Assembly: GCF_007489285.1 (NCBI RefSeq)
Contig: NZ_VLIY01000010.1
Location: 62,001-126,000 of the forward strand
DNA from: Skermania sp. ID1734
Lineage (GTDB): Bacteria > Actinomycetota > Actinomycetes > Mycobacteriales > Mycobacteriaceae
Direction of reading: 5' to 3'
Length of the DNA stretch: 64,000 nt
Both the position numbers and the translations under genes were made by a program. The notes under the pieces are model-generated. The model searched no databases. It worked only from the letters and a program-made list of their open reading frames with translations, and was not told the origin of the DNA. This document shows, one piece after another, positions 1-7,729 of this stretch. Numbering within the stretch: position 1 is the first letter of the stretch; every line of letters begins with the position of its first letter.

Positions 1-426
1 CACGGATGTCAGCTCCGCCACCACGCTGCCGTCGGTCCGAGTCACCGTCGACTCTTTGACGACGAATTCCAGCGCGCCACCCTTCTTGCTGTACACGTCG
101 GTGATCCGTGGGGTGGAGGTGAGGACGTCACCGGCATGGGCCATCGAGTGGTAGCGGAACTGCTGTTCGCCATGCAGGACGTGGCGCAGGTCGATGCCGA
201 GCTGGCCTAGCCATGCGAAGGGGTCCGGGTTTTCCAGTTCGATAGCGAACAGGAAGGTCGGCGGTACCGGCAGTGTCGGATACCCGGCGGCGCGGGCCGC
301 GGCCTCGTCGGTGAAGACCGGGTTGGTTTCGCCGATCGCCTTGGCGAAGAACCGCAACCGCCCGGCGTCGATGGTCATCCGGCTGGCCGGCAGTGCGGTG
401 CCGATGGCGCTGGTGTCGATTGCCAT
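1..426 (-). CDS. MaoC/FAS1-dehydratase-like protein (partial, C-terminus outside window)
   Basis: The frame opens with an ATG at 426 and runs off the left edge, giving 142 residues. The sequence has the N-terminal hotdog hydratase features of the MaoC/FAS1-DH family: RFFAKAIGETNPVF near residues 24-37, then a PTLPVPPTF block and a GEQQFRYH block. Such proteins hydrate enoyl-CoA or dehydrate 3-hydroxyacyl-CoA thioesters. It lies 2 nt downstream of the thiolase at 429-1613 on the same strand, so the two are probably one beta-oxidation-type transcript, as in mycobacterial Ltp/ChsH arrangements. The substrate cannot be told from this fragment. Confidence 0.85.
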   Translation of the reverse strand, partial: MAIDTSAIGTALPASRMTIDAGRLRFFAKAIGETNPVFTDEAAARAAGYPTLPVPPTFLFAIELENPDPFAWLGQLGIDLRHVLHGEQQFRYHSMAHAGDVLTSTPRITDVYSKKGGALEFVVKESTVTRTDGSVVAELTSV

Positions 427-428
427 GC

Positions 429-1613
429 TCAGCCCAGCTTCTCGTACAAGGTGACGACGGCTGCGCCGCCGAGTCCGATGTTGTGCTGCAATGCGACCCG
501 TGCACCGTCGACCTGTCGGTCGCCGGCCTGACCGCGCAGTTGCCACACCAGTTCCGTGCACTGGGCGAGACCGGTCGCACCGAGTGGATGCCCCTTCGAC
601 AACAGCCCGCCCGATGGGTTGGTCACCACCTGTCCGCCGTAGGTGTTGTCGCCGTCGGCGATGAACTTCTCGGCAGAGCCTTCCGGCGTCAGCCCGAGCG
701 CCTCATAGGTGAGCACCTCGTTGGTGGTGAAGCAGTCGTGCAATTCCACGACCGGTATGGCAGTCGGTTCCACGCCGGAGGCCTCGTAAACCTGCGCCGC
801 CGCAGCCTTCGACATGTCGTAACCGACGATCTTCATCATCGAGTGGTCCTCGAATGTCGAAGCCGTGTCCGTGGTCATGGCCTGCGCCCGAATCACCACG
901 TCGGTCGAGAGTCCATGTTTGCGGGCGTAGTCCTCGCTCACCAGCACCGCCGCGGCCGCTCCACAGGTCGGCGGGCAGCATTGCAGCCGCGTCAGCGGTC
1001 CGTAGATGTGCGGTGACGCGAGGACCTCCTCGGCGGTGACCGGATCACGGAAGACCGCATACGGGTTGTTCGATGCGTGCCGGCGCGCTTTCACCGAAAT
1101 CTCGGCGAACACCCTCGGGTCCGTCCCGTACCGCTCGCAGTATTCGCGCCCGGCACCGCCGAAGAATTGGGCGGCAAATGGTGCTTCACTCGGGTCTTGC
1201 AGTTCGTGTACCACCCGGTTGAAGCTGTCGAAGGGCGACGGCCGGTCCGCATAGGCCATGGCCAGCGCTCCCCGCTGCATCTGCTCGAAGCCCAGGGCCA
1301 GCACCACGTCCGCGACGCCGTACTCGACCGCTTGGCGCGCCAGATACAGCGCAGACGAGCCCGTTGAGCAGTTGTTGTTGACGTTGACCACCGGAATCCC
1401 AGGTGTGCCAACACGATACAGGGCGGCCTGTCCCGAGGTGGAATCGCCGTACACGTAGCCGACATACGCCTGCTGAACCGCGTCGTAGCCGACACCGGCG
1501 TCGGTCAGGGCTGCGCGGACCGCACGCTCGCCCATCACGTCGTACGACTCGGTCCGGCTTGGCGTGGTGAACGGAATCATCCCCACCCCGGCGACACAAA
1601 CACGATGGCTCAT
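429..1613 (-). CDS. Ltp1-like thiolase / lipid-transfer protein family acetyl-CoA acetyltransferase
   Basis: This 394-residue protein belongs to the SCP2-type thiolase family. It has VNVNNNCSTGSSAL with the nucleophilic Cys at about residue 82, the late GHPLGATGLAQC block, and the terminal HNIGLGGAAVV. It closely resembles mycobacterial Ltp1, including the TSGQ and QAMTTD blocks. These enzymes cleave or form C-C bonds in acyl-CoA thioesters during lipid or steroid side-chain breakdown. The ATG at 1613 follows a TTGGAGA ribosome-binding site. The MaoC-like gene follows at 2 nt. Upstream, a divergent region with an inverted repeat separates it from the thioesterase gene. The physiological substrate is unknown. 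Confidence 0.9.
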   Translation of the reverse strand: MSHRVCVAGVGMIPFTTPSRTESYDVMGERAVRAALTDAGVGYDAVQQAYVGYVYGDSTSGQAALYRVGTPGIPVVNVNNNCSTGSSALYLARQAVEYGVADVVLALGFEQMQRGALAMAYADRPSPFDSFNRVVHELQDPSEAPFAAQFFGGAGREYCERYGTDPRVFAEISVKARRHASNNPYAVFRDPVTAEEVLASPHIYGPLTRLQCCPPTCGAAAAVLVSEDYARKHGLSTDVVIRAQAMTTDTASTFEDHSMMKIVGYDMSKAAAAQVYEASGVEPTAIPVVELHDCFTTNEVLTYEALGLTPEGSAEKFIADGDNTYGGQVVTNPSGGLLSKGHPLGATGLAQCTELVWQLRGQAGDRQVDGARVALQHNIGLGGAAVVTLYEKLG

Positions 1614-1620
1614 TGGATCT

Positions 1621-1679
1621 CCAAACTATTGTTCCTTCACATAGGAGACCACGAGCTAAGTGAATATGCAATAGTCTGG
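1621..1679. promoter_or_regulatory. Candidate operator: split inverted repeat between divergent genes
   Basis: Positions 1621-1631 (CCAAACTATTG) and 1669-1679 (CAATAGTCTGG) are inverted repeats of 11 nt with one mismatch, 37 nt apart. They lie in the intergenic space between the thiolase (minus) and the thioesterase (plus). The symmetry is seen directly. That a regulator binds it is inference. Confidence 0.35.
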
Positions 1680-1796
1680 TGGTACGAGCGCCAGCAACCG
1701 CGAACCGCGTGCAGGTAGTCGGTGCATCGATTAGGAAACATCGATGCCGACCGGCGATACGCCGTCGATGCCCGACATGGGAGGTAGTTTGGCGCC

Positions 1797-2210
1797 GTGA
1801 CCTTTACATACCGTGCGCCTGTCCGCTACCTCGAGGTCGACCAGCAGGGTGTTGTCTTCAACATGTGGTACCTCGCCTACATGGACGAGGCGTTCGGCGA
1901 GTTCGTGGCTCACACCACGCCATGGGCGGACATCTTCGCTCTCGGCGCCGACGTACAGCTAGTGCACTCCGAGCAGGACTGGTCCGGATCGCTGCACTGG
2001 GGTGACACGGTGCATGTCGACGTCTCGCTCGAGAAGCTCGGTCGCACCTCCTTCACGATCGGATTCGCAATTCACTCAGGCGATTCCAGCCGCCGTGCGC
2101 TAACCGCAAGCACGGTTTACGTCTGCATCGCGAAAGATGGGTCCGGAAAGATGGAGCCGCCGCCAATCCTTGTCGATGCGCTGCGCTTCCAGAACGCTGC
2201 CGGGTCCTGA
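1797..2210 (+). CDS. acyl-CoA thioesterase, hotdog (4HBT/YbgC-like) family
   Basis: This 137-residue single-hotdog protein begins at a GTG. The segment YLEVDQQGVVFNMWYLAYMDEAF matches the 4-hydroxybenzoyl-CoA thioesterase/YbgC signature, in which the Asp after the first strand (about residue 15) and the following Gly-Val-Val-Phe form the active site. The family hydrolyses acyl- or aroyl-CoA thioesters in the cytoplasm. It is transcribed away from the thiolase/hydratase pair and could release CoA from their products, but that pairing is inferred from position only. Confidence 0.85.
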   Translation: MTFTYRAPVRYLEVDQQGVVFNMWYLAYMDEAFGEFVAHTTPWADIFALGADVQLVHSEQDWSGSLHWGDTVHVDVSLEKLGRTSFTIGFAIHSGDSSRRALTASTVYVCIAKDGSGKMEPPPILVDALRFQNAAGS

Positions 2211-2257
2211 GCCGGCACGCTCGGCGCAGCTACCGCTAGCCTTCAATTCGCCGCCTC

Positions 2258-2392
2258 ATGACCGTGATTCAGTACCACGGCCCGGCCCATTTCAGCGGTG
2301 CTGCCGGCAAGCACGGCGTAATCAACATGGTGGATCACCGCGACGTCGACGGGTATCGTCGTCGTTCGTGCCGAGGGGTGAACCTGCCGTGA
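2258..2392 (+). CDS. possible 44-residue ORF overlapping the GNAT start
   Basis: An ATG at 2258 opens a 44-residue frame whose TGA (2390-2392) overlaps the GTG start of the acetyltransferase (2389-2391) in a GTGA arrangement typical of translational coupling. The peptide is basic near its end (YRRRSC) and resembles nothing I recognise. Only the overlap argues that it is translated. It could equally be a decayed gene end or chance. Confidence 0.3.
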   Translation: MTVIQYHGPAHFSGAAGKHGVINMVDHRDVDGYRRRSCRGVNLP

Positions 2393-2898
2393 GTTCCGAC
2401 TGGACCACCCGCGCGGAAACCGCCGACGATGCCGCCGCCACGCGCCGGATCAATCTGGCCGCCTTCGATACTGCCGAAGAAGCCGACTTGGTGGAAGCAC
2501 TGCGCCGCGACCCCGCCTGGATACCGCAGCTATCGGTGCTGAGCATCGGTGAGGACGGCAACCCTGCGGGCTACGCCTTGCTCACCAGGTGCCACATCGA
2601 CCAGACACCCGCCCTGTGTCTGGGGCCGTGCGCAGTGCTACCCGAACGTCAAGGGGTCGGCGCGGGTTCGGCCGCGATACGCGCCGCTCTGTCGAACGCC
2701 ACCGAACTCGGCGAGCACTACGTGGTGGTTCTCGGCCACCCCGGGTACTACCCGCGGTTCGGGTTTCGCCGAGCGTCCGGATTCGAAATCCGGCTTTCGA
2801 TCGAAGTGCCGGACGAAGCGCTGATGGCGCTCAGCCTCGACGGCTCGCCCATGCCGTCCGGCACGGTCCGCTACGCGGCACCTTTCGGCATCAACTGA
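2389..2898 (+). CDS. GNAT family N-acetyltransferase (YhbS-like)
   Basis: This is a 169-residue GNAT protein. The acetyl-CoA pyrophosphate loop is visible as LPERQGVGAGSAAIRAAL (about residues 80-97), followed by VVVLGHPGYYPRFGFRRA, which is characteristic of the YhbS subgroup. The frame is open further upstream, but the GTG at 2389 is preceded by GAGGGG at 2373-2378 and gives the usual family length. The substrate is not predictable. It faces the HxlR gene across about 100 nt. Confidence 0.85.
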   Translation: MSSDWTTRAETADDAAATRRINLAAFDTAEEADLVEALRRDPAWIPQLSVLSIGEDGNPAGYALLTRCHIDQTPALCLGPCAVLPERQGVGAGSAAIRAALSNATELGEHYVVVLGHPGYYPRFGFRRASGFEIRLSIEVPDEALMALSLDGSPMPSGTVRYAAPFGIN

Positions 2899-3002
2899 CC
2901 ACCCGCACGCGGCGGTACAGCACGTCGTCCTAGCGGCTAGATCCGACGCGGCTTTTTCCGGCACGACAATCACGACATTGAGAATCGCTGGAGTCCGCGG
3001 CC

Positions 3003-3644
3003 CTAAGACCGCTGGGCACTCAGGACGGTGCGCACTGCGGCTTCATCGCCATCTATATCGACCAGCTCGTGAACGTTGTCGAGCGTGAGCATGCCGGCGG
3101 CGAGCCCGAGGATTATCGGGGGTTCGGCCCGAACGATCGCGTCGAGTTCGCGGCCCTCGTGCGGACTCACCTCGATGCCTGCGGGCGTTGCCTGCACCTG
3201 GATCAGTTGGCCGTTGACGGATAGGCCGATGGCCGCTGACGACTCTGGGGAGATCCGTCCGGCGAAAAGGGCTGGGAGGGCGATCAGGAGCCACTCATCA
3301 TGGAAGTGGTCGCCTTCGGGCCCGCGCACCATCAGTGGAGCGGACCAGCGAATCAGACCCTCGATCGGCTCGCGCAACGCCGCGCCCCACGGGGTGAGGG
3401 CGTACACGACCGTCGCACCGTCCTCAGCCAACCGTCGTTCGACCACCCCTGCTGCTTCGAGATCCCGCAACCGGTCTGTGAGCAGATTCGTCGCGACACC
3501 CGGAAGGCCTTCAATGAGCTGCCGGTAGCGGGCGGGAGCGATGAGCAACTCACGAACGATCAGCAGATTCCATCGATCACCCACCACCTCGAGGGCTCTG
3601 GCAAGTCCGCAGTACTGACGGTAATTTCGACCCATTTCGACCAT
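3003..3644 (-). CDS. HxlR-type winged-helix regulator with C-terminal SCP2-like domain
   Basis: The protein has 213 residues. The first 95 form an HxlR winged helix (CGLARALEVVGDRWNLLIVRELL, then RYRQLIEGLPGVATNLLTDRLRDLEAAGVVERR). The remainder resembles the SCP2/sterol-carrier-like domain often fused to actinobacterial HxlR proteins, with LSVNGQLIQVQATPAG as a strand pair. It is divergent from the haloalkane-dehalogenase-like gene across a 59-bp spacer with clear dyad symmetry, so it probably controls itself and that hydrolase. The ATG at 3644 was used; a second ATG at 3635 would leave the operator fully outside the coding region. Confidence 0.88.
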   Translation of the reverse strand: MVEMGRNYRQYCGLARALEVVGDRWNLLIVRELLIAPARYRQLIEGLPGVATNLLTDRLRDLEAAGVVERRLAEDGATVVYALTPWGAALREPIEGLIRWSAPLMVRGPEGDHFHDEWLLIALPALFAGRISPESSAAIGLSVNGQLIQVQATPAGIEVSPHEGRELDAIVRAEPPIILGLAAGMLTLDNVHELVDIDGDEAAVRTVLSAQRS

Positions 3645-3646
3645 CC

Positions 3647-3682
3647 ACTTGATAATTTAAAGCGCGCTTGATTATATCAAGT
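3647..3682. promoter_or_regulatory. palindromic operator for the divergent HxlR/hydrolase pair
   Basis: ACTTGATA at 3647-3654 and TATCAAGT at 3675-3682 form an 8-nt inverted repeat. Inside it, CTTGA-N5-TCAAG at 3667-3681 is a second perfect dyad sharing the right arm. The stretch is A+T-rich relative to its surroundings, as expected of a promoter. The dyads are observed; assignment to the adjacent HxlR protein is inference from position. Confidence 0.6.
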
Positions 3683-3703
3683 ACAACCGAAGAAGGATGG
3701 TCT

Positions 3704-4576
3704 ATGACAGCCACAGTCAGGCCCGACTGGGTCGATGATGAATTGTTCCCGTTCGAGAGTCGGTTCATCAGCATCAACGGTCACACTGTCCACTACGTGG
3801 ATGAAGGATCAGGGCCCATCCTGCTGTTCCTGCACGGCAACCCGACTTGGTCGTTCGACTACAGCCAGGTCATCCAGTCACTGCGGCACGAATTTCGTTG
3901 CGTCGCAGTGGACTATCCCGGATTCGGGCTGTCGGTGGCGGCGTCGGGGTACCGGTACCTGCCCGCCGAACATGCCCAGGTGATCGGTTCGTTCGTGAAA
4001 GAACTTGCGCTGAGGGAAATTACGCTGGTCGCTCATGACTGGGGCGGCCCGATTGGGCTGGCAACCGTGCAACGCCATCCCCAGGCCTTTGACCGGCTGG
4101 TTTTGACCAACACGTGGGCATGGCCGGTGGGCACTCCGCTGGTGCAAATCATGTCCCATGCGATGGGCAGCGCGATCGGTCGCCTGCTGATTCGTCAACT
4201 CAACCTCTTCGTCGACGTCATGGTCCCGCTCGGTCACCGCTTGACCAAGCCCACCGACGAGCAGATGTCCCACTACCAAAAGGCCCTCGACACTCCCGCG
4301 CGGCGAGAGGCCTCGGCTGTATTCCCCCGTGAAATTACCGCCAGCCGCCGCTTTCTCACCGACGTCGAAGCGGGTTTGACTGGCATTGCGGCACTTCCGA
4401 CGCTGATCATCTGGGGAGATTCCGACTTCGCGTTCGGCAGCAGCGAATTGCGGCGGTGGGAGCAGACCTTTGCCGATCATCAGACCGTCATCGTCAAAGG
4501 TGCCGGCCACTTCGTCCCCTCCGATGCGCCCGAACAATTCGCCGCAGCGATCCGCAACTGGAACGCACAGCACTAG
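3704..4576 (+). CDS. haloalkane dehalogenase-like alpha/beta hydrolase
   Basis: The 290-residue alpha/beta hydrolase has HGNPTWS (about 44-50) and the nucleophile elbow VAHDWGGPIG with Asp112 rather than Ser. His269 lies in GAGHFVP and the likely acid is Asp239 or Asp241 in WGDSDFAF. An Asp nucleophile followed by Trp113, with Asn46 and Trp49, is the pattern of haloalkane dehalogenases, where Trp and Asn hold the halide; epoxide hydrolases are the alternative. The ATG at 3704 follows AGAAGGA. It is divergent from the HxlR gene and ends at a shared terminator. Substrate specificity cannot be read from the sequence. Confidence 0.8.
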   Translation: MTATVRPDWVDDELFPFESRFISINGHTVHYVDEGSGPILLFLHGNPTWSFDYSQVIQSLRHEFRCVAVDYPGFGLSVAASGYRYLPAEHAQVIGSFVKELALREITLVAHDWGGPIGLATVQRHPQAFDRLVLTNTWAWPVGTPLVQIMSHAMGSAIGRLLIRQLNLFVDVMVPLGHRLTKPTDEQMSHYQKALDTPARREASAVFPREITASRRFLTDVEAGLTGIAALPTLIIWGDSDFAFGSSELRRWEQTFADHQTVIVKGAGHFVPSDAPEQFAAAIRNWNAQH

Positions 4577-4597
4577 TCGTATCCGCCTAAGCCCGGC

Positions 4598-4633
4598 GGG
4601 GTGACCTCCAAGCACGGGTCAGGAGGTAACCCC
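4598..4633. terminator. bidirectional hairpin terminator between convergent hydrolases
   Basis: GGGGTGACCTCC at 4598-4609 pairs with GGAGGTAACCCC at 4622-4633 (12 nt, one mismatch) around a 12-nt loop. It lies exactly between two convergent genes and overlaps the stop of the minus-strand one. There is no U-tract, which is common for mycobacterial intrinsic terminators. Confidence 0.55.
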
Positions 4634-5485
4634 ATGCCTCGAGAGATACTGCCGAAGCACGTCGTTGAATTCGTCGGCGCGTTCGATTTGGGACCAGTGA
4701 CCGCATTGACTGAAGATGTGGGCGTCTGCAGTCGGGATCGTGTGCAGTAGCTCCAGTGTGCGCGAGACGGGAATGACCACGTCCTGCATGCCATGTATCA
4801 GCAGGACCGGGATTTCGAGCGTGGCCAAGGCATCCAGGTTCAGCGGCAGCGCGTCGCGGTCTCGATCGCGGGCCGCGACGACCTTGACGAGCCTGTCGGC
4901 CGCGGTGTCGTTCAGGGCGGCTCGATAGCGAAGGCGCACTAGCTCGTCGGTGATGAGCGAGGTATCCACTACGAACTGCTCGAGGGTGCGGCGGATGCCG
5001 GCCTCGGACAGTTCGGGCCGGGAATGACCGGCCAACGCAGCGGTTTTCTTCGCTCCCCCGGTGCCCATCGACACGATGCCCAGCAGACGTTCCGGAAAAT
5101 CGATGGCGAACTGCATGGCCACCCAGCCGCCGATGGAATTGCCCACAAGCCAGGTCTTTTCGATATCGAGGGCGTCCAGCACCCGCACCGCGTGCCGGAC
5201 CCATTCCCGGATGCCGTATTCGGTGCCTGGTGCCACGACCGTCTGTCCGTAGCCGATGGAGTCGATCGCGATGCAGCGACCCTGTTCGGCAATGCTGGGC
5301 AAATTCAGCCACCAGTTCGCCGCTGCAGTTACGCCGGTGCCGGAGCCGTGTAGGAACAGGATCGGGGTGCCCGCGCCCAGCTCGTGATAGTGAGTGAGCT
5401 CGCCGTCGGCGGTCGGCAGCCACTTGTCCTCGAGACCGAAGAAGGCGTCGGTCCGGTAGTCCGGGATGTGCAGAGTTGTTGCCAT
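4619..5485 (-). CDS. meta-cleavage product C-C bond hydrolase (MhpC/HsaD/BphD-like)
   Basis: The 288-residue alpha/beta hydrolase has the triad Ser117 (GNSIGGW), Asp235 (HGMQDVVIP) and His263 (CGHWSQIER), plus the oxyanion-region HGSGTGVTAAANWW. The Gly-His-Trp after the last strand and Asn before the Ser are hallmarks of meta-cleavage product hydrolases. These split 2-hydroxy-6-oxo-dienoates into a carboxylic acid and 2-hydroxypenta-2,4-dienoate. It is the last gene of a six-gene minus-strand unit that contains a ring-cleavage dioxygenase, and the dienoate hydratase, aldolase and dehydrogenase are encoded in the divergent arm. Its ATG follows AAAAGGA. Confidence 0.88.
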   Translation of the reverse strand: MATTLHIPDYRTDAFFGLEDKWLPTADGELTHYHELGAGTPILFLHGSGTGVTAAANWWLNLPSIAEQGRCIAIDSIGYGQTVVAPGTEYGIREWVRHAVRVLDALDIEKTWLVGNSIGGWVAMQFAIDFPERLLGIVSMGTGGAKKTAALAGHSRPELSEAGIRRTLEQFVVDTSLITDELVRLRYRAALNDTAADRLVKVVAARDRDRDALPLNLDALATLEIPVLLIHGMQDVVIPVSRTLELLHTIPTADAHIFSQCGHWSQIERADEFNDVLRQYLSRHGVTS

Positions 5486-5535
5486 TTAAGAATCCTTTTC
5501 GGTGGAATGCGGTCTATGGCGGCTCGGGTCGATGG

Positions 5536-6504
5536 TCAACGGTGGCGGGTGAATTTCTCGATGACCGTGTGGACCCCGACGATGTTGTTCACCAGCTGCG
5601 TCACGCGGACATCCGCCGCGATGGAGCACAGGCTGTAGGCTTCATCGGCGCTGAGGCCTTCGTCCGTCAGCCAATTCACCAAGTCGTCCACCGCGTCGTG
5701 CGCGGCGTCCTCGAGAGTTGCTCCGAACCCGGTGGAGATGAAGTGGTGCGCGGTCTCAACGCGGGGGGTGCGCAACCCAGCGGCCGGCTCCACCGCGAAC
5801 CGCAGCCGCACATGGTCCATGCCGGTCTCGATGGCGGTTTGGTTCACTTCACCGTCGCCCTGAACCGCGTGTCCGTCGCCGCAGTAGAATCCAGCGCCGT
5901 CCCTGAACACCGGCAATTTCAGACGAGCGCCGACCACCAGTTCGGACAGGTCCATGTTGCCGCCGAACGGTCCGGGTTCCACGGTGCTGCGGGGACCGTC
6001 GTCGGCGGGGGCCACGCCCATGATTCCCAGGAATGGCTTCAGCGGGACGGTCACGCTACCGCCGATGGTGGTGGTCATTGATCTGCGATCCAGCATGAAG
6101 TGGCGGATCCTGCCGTCGGGGAACCGGTTGCGCAGCACTCCGCGTCCACGAGGATGGGCCACCACCAGGTTGAATCCGTATGCGGCAGGCACAAGTTCGA
6201 GGACATCGACCACCAGTGCATCACCTGGACGGGCACCGCGCACGTGGATGGGTCCGGTAATCGAGTGCGGGCCGAGTGCGTCGGGGAATCGCTGACGCAG
6301 ACTGGGAAAATCCGTCATAACCGTCTCCGGCGTGACCTGGTTGCCCCAATGGCCCCACGTAGACAGGATGACCTCGTCGCCGGAGTCCACCGAGAGCACC
6401 GGCGCGGCGGCGGGATCGATGACTCCCACCCGGACCGTCTGCGGCTCCGCAGGCAAATGGTGAACGGTTGCCGTGGACACCTGCACGGCTGCCTCCTGCA
6501 TCAT
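5536..6504 (-). CDS. acetamidase/formamidase family amidohydrolase
   Basis: The 322-residue protein matches the acetamidase/formamidase (FmdA/AmdA) family. Visible blocks are SGDEVILSTWGHWGNQ, HSITGPIHVRGARPGDALVVDVLE, GPFGGNMD, FYCGDGHAVQGDGEVNQTAIE, and a late YSLCSIAADVRVTQLVN. Family members release ammonia from short amides such as formamide. Its start overlaps the LigA stop by 4 nt (ATGA), so it is probably translationally coupled to the ring-cleavage enzyme. That suggests an amide intermediate in the same pathway. Two adjacent ATGs (6504 and 6501) are possible starts. Confidence 0.88.
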   Translation of the reverse strand: MMQEAAVQVSTATVHHLPAEPQTVRVGVIDPAAAPVLSVDSGDEVILSTWGHWGNQVTPETVMTDFPSLRQRFPDALGPHSITGPIHVRGARPGDALVVDVLELVPAAYGFNLVVAHPRGRGVLRNRFPDGRIRHFMLDRRSMTTTIGGSVTVPLKPFLGIMGVAPADDGPRSTVEPGPFGGNMDLSELVVGARLKLPVFRDGAGFYCGDGHAVQGDGEVNQTAIETGMDHVRLRFAVEPAAGLRTPRVETAHHFISTGFGATLEDAAHDAVDDLVNWLTDEGLSADEAYSLCSIAADVRVTQLVNNIVGVHTVIEKFTRHR

Positions 6505-6821
6505 CGCTGGCTCGTTGCGGATCCGGCCGGCGCCTGACGGATCGACGCCAGCAACATTTGGACCGCGCTGGTGGCACCGGACTTGTTGTTTGCAAACAGG
6601 ATTCGCGCGAACTGTGCTCCCAGGTAGGGATGAAATCCGAGGTCGTAGAGGGCGCGGAAGTCCCGTTGCTCGATGGCCGTACGCTCTGCCGGCGTCAGGT
6701 CATAGCGGTCGAGGACGCCAGCCTGATCCTGCTCGAATTCGTGGCGCAGGTCGGCATTCCACTTGAGGTCCTGCACCAGATCGTGGGACACCAAGGCTCG
6801 GTTGATGTTTTCCAGACTCAT
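6501..6821 (-). CDS. LigA-type small subunit of an extradiol ring-cleavage dioxygenase
   Basis: The 106-residue helical protein resembles protocatechuate 4,5-dioxygenase alpha subunits: an early FEQDQAGVLDRYDLTPAERTAIE, then LYDLGFHPYLGAQFARI. In LigAB enzymes the small subunit caps the active site of the LigB-type catalytic chain. It lies 12 nt downstream of the LigB-type gene and overlaps the amidase by 4 nt. The ATG follows TAGGAGAA. The order is catalytic subunit first, the reverse of the classical ligAB order. Confidence 0.85.
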   Translation of the reverse strand: MSLENINRALVSHDLVQDLKWNADLRHEFEQDQAGVLDRYDLTPAERTAIEQRDFRALYDLGFHPYLGAQFARILFANNKSGATSAVQMLLASIRQAPAGSATSQR

Positions 6822-6833
6822 GACGTGTTTCTC

Positions 6834-7700
6834 CTAGTGCCCAGCCGGTGCGGATGTCATGTCCCAACTGACGGCCCCGATGCCGCAGCGCCACTGGTCC
6901 CAGGCGGTGTAGCCGAGTACGTTGCAGAACCGCTCGCCGATGGCACCCATGACCAGAATCCAGCTGAGCAGTTCCCCGGTCCCGCCTATGCCGGCCTCAT
7001 CGAGGCGTTGCGGGGTGATCTCGGTGAGGACCTTGTCGTGATCGCCGTTGGCAAGCAGGTCGAGGAACCACTGGTCGAATTCCTCGTCGATCCAGAAGTC
7101 CCGTACGCCGCCGGGTTCATGGCTCATGCCGCCGGTGGCGAACAGTCCTACCCGCAGGTCATCGGGCAGGTCGTGCTCGATGACGTCCGCGAACTGCTGC
7201 CCGATCTCGTAGCAGCGGTGCTGATCGGGGAAAGGCGGAACCGTCAAGTTCTGCAGGATTGGGATGATCGCCACACCGCTGGCTTCGATCTCGGTCTTGA
7301 CCACAGGAACGGAAATGTTGTCGTCGAAGTTGAGGTTCTCCCGCGTCGCGGTGACGTGGGTGCCCCGCTGGCTGAGGCCGTTGACAACCTTCTCCGCGAT
7401 GTCGGGACGCCCGGGAATGGTGTATTCGCCGCAACCCAGCCAGTCCTTGAAAAACTCGGCCGGCCCACGGTGCTCGGGCGCCATTCCGATCACGAAATCG
7501 GGGTACGACCGAATCCGATTGTTGGCCATATGGTCATTGGCCACCATGATGATCACATCGAGGTCGGCCTCGCGGATTTGTTTCGCAATAGTGCCGTAGG
7601 CGGATGAAACGATCTGCTGCGATTCTTTCGGGGCTTGATCGAACATGCCGATCAGGCCCGGCGCGTGGCTCGCGGCCACCGCAAAGACGATTTTGGCCAT
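6834..7700 (-). CDS. LigB-type class III extradiol dioxygenase, catalytic subunit
   Basis: The protein has 288 residues and the LigB fold. Candidate Fe(II) ligands align well with the known LigB set: His12 in ASHAPG, His57 in NDHMANN and Glu243 in GGTGELLSW, with the catalytic His194 in GMSHEPGG. The enzyme should open a catechol-type ring next to the two hydroxyls using O2. With a C-C hydrolase downstream instead of a LigC-type dehydrogenase, the product is more likely a ring-fission ketone handled as in the mhp pathway than the protocatechuate product. The ATG follows CGAGGAG. Confidence 0.88.
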   Translation of the reverse strand: MAKIVFAVAASHAPGLIGMFDQAPKESQQIVSSAYGTIAKQIREADLDVIIMVANDHMANNRIRSYPDFVIGMAPEHRGPAEFFKDWLGCGEYTIPGRPDIAEKVVNGLSQRGTHVTATRENLNFDDNISVPVVKTEIEASGVAIIPILQNLTVPPFPDQHRCYEIGQQFADVIEHDLPDDLRVGLFATGGMSHEPGGVRDFWIDEEFDQWFLDLLANGDHDKVLTEITPQRLDEAGIGGTGELLSWILVMGAIGERFCNVLGYTAWDQWRCGIGAVSWDMTSAPAGH

Positions 7701-7729
7701 GGTGAAACTCCTCGGGTATTAGCGGAATG

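Noticed and set aside
4598-4633. Hairpin first considered as an operator for the haloalkane dehalogenase-like gene.
   Set aside because: It lies between two convergent 3' ends, so a terminator is the natural reading.
6468-7607. A 379-residue open frame antisense to the ligBA genes.
   Set aside because: It has no family resemblance and low-complexity residue use typical of the reverse frame of high-GC genes; the opposite strand encodes clear LigA and LigB proteins.
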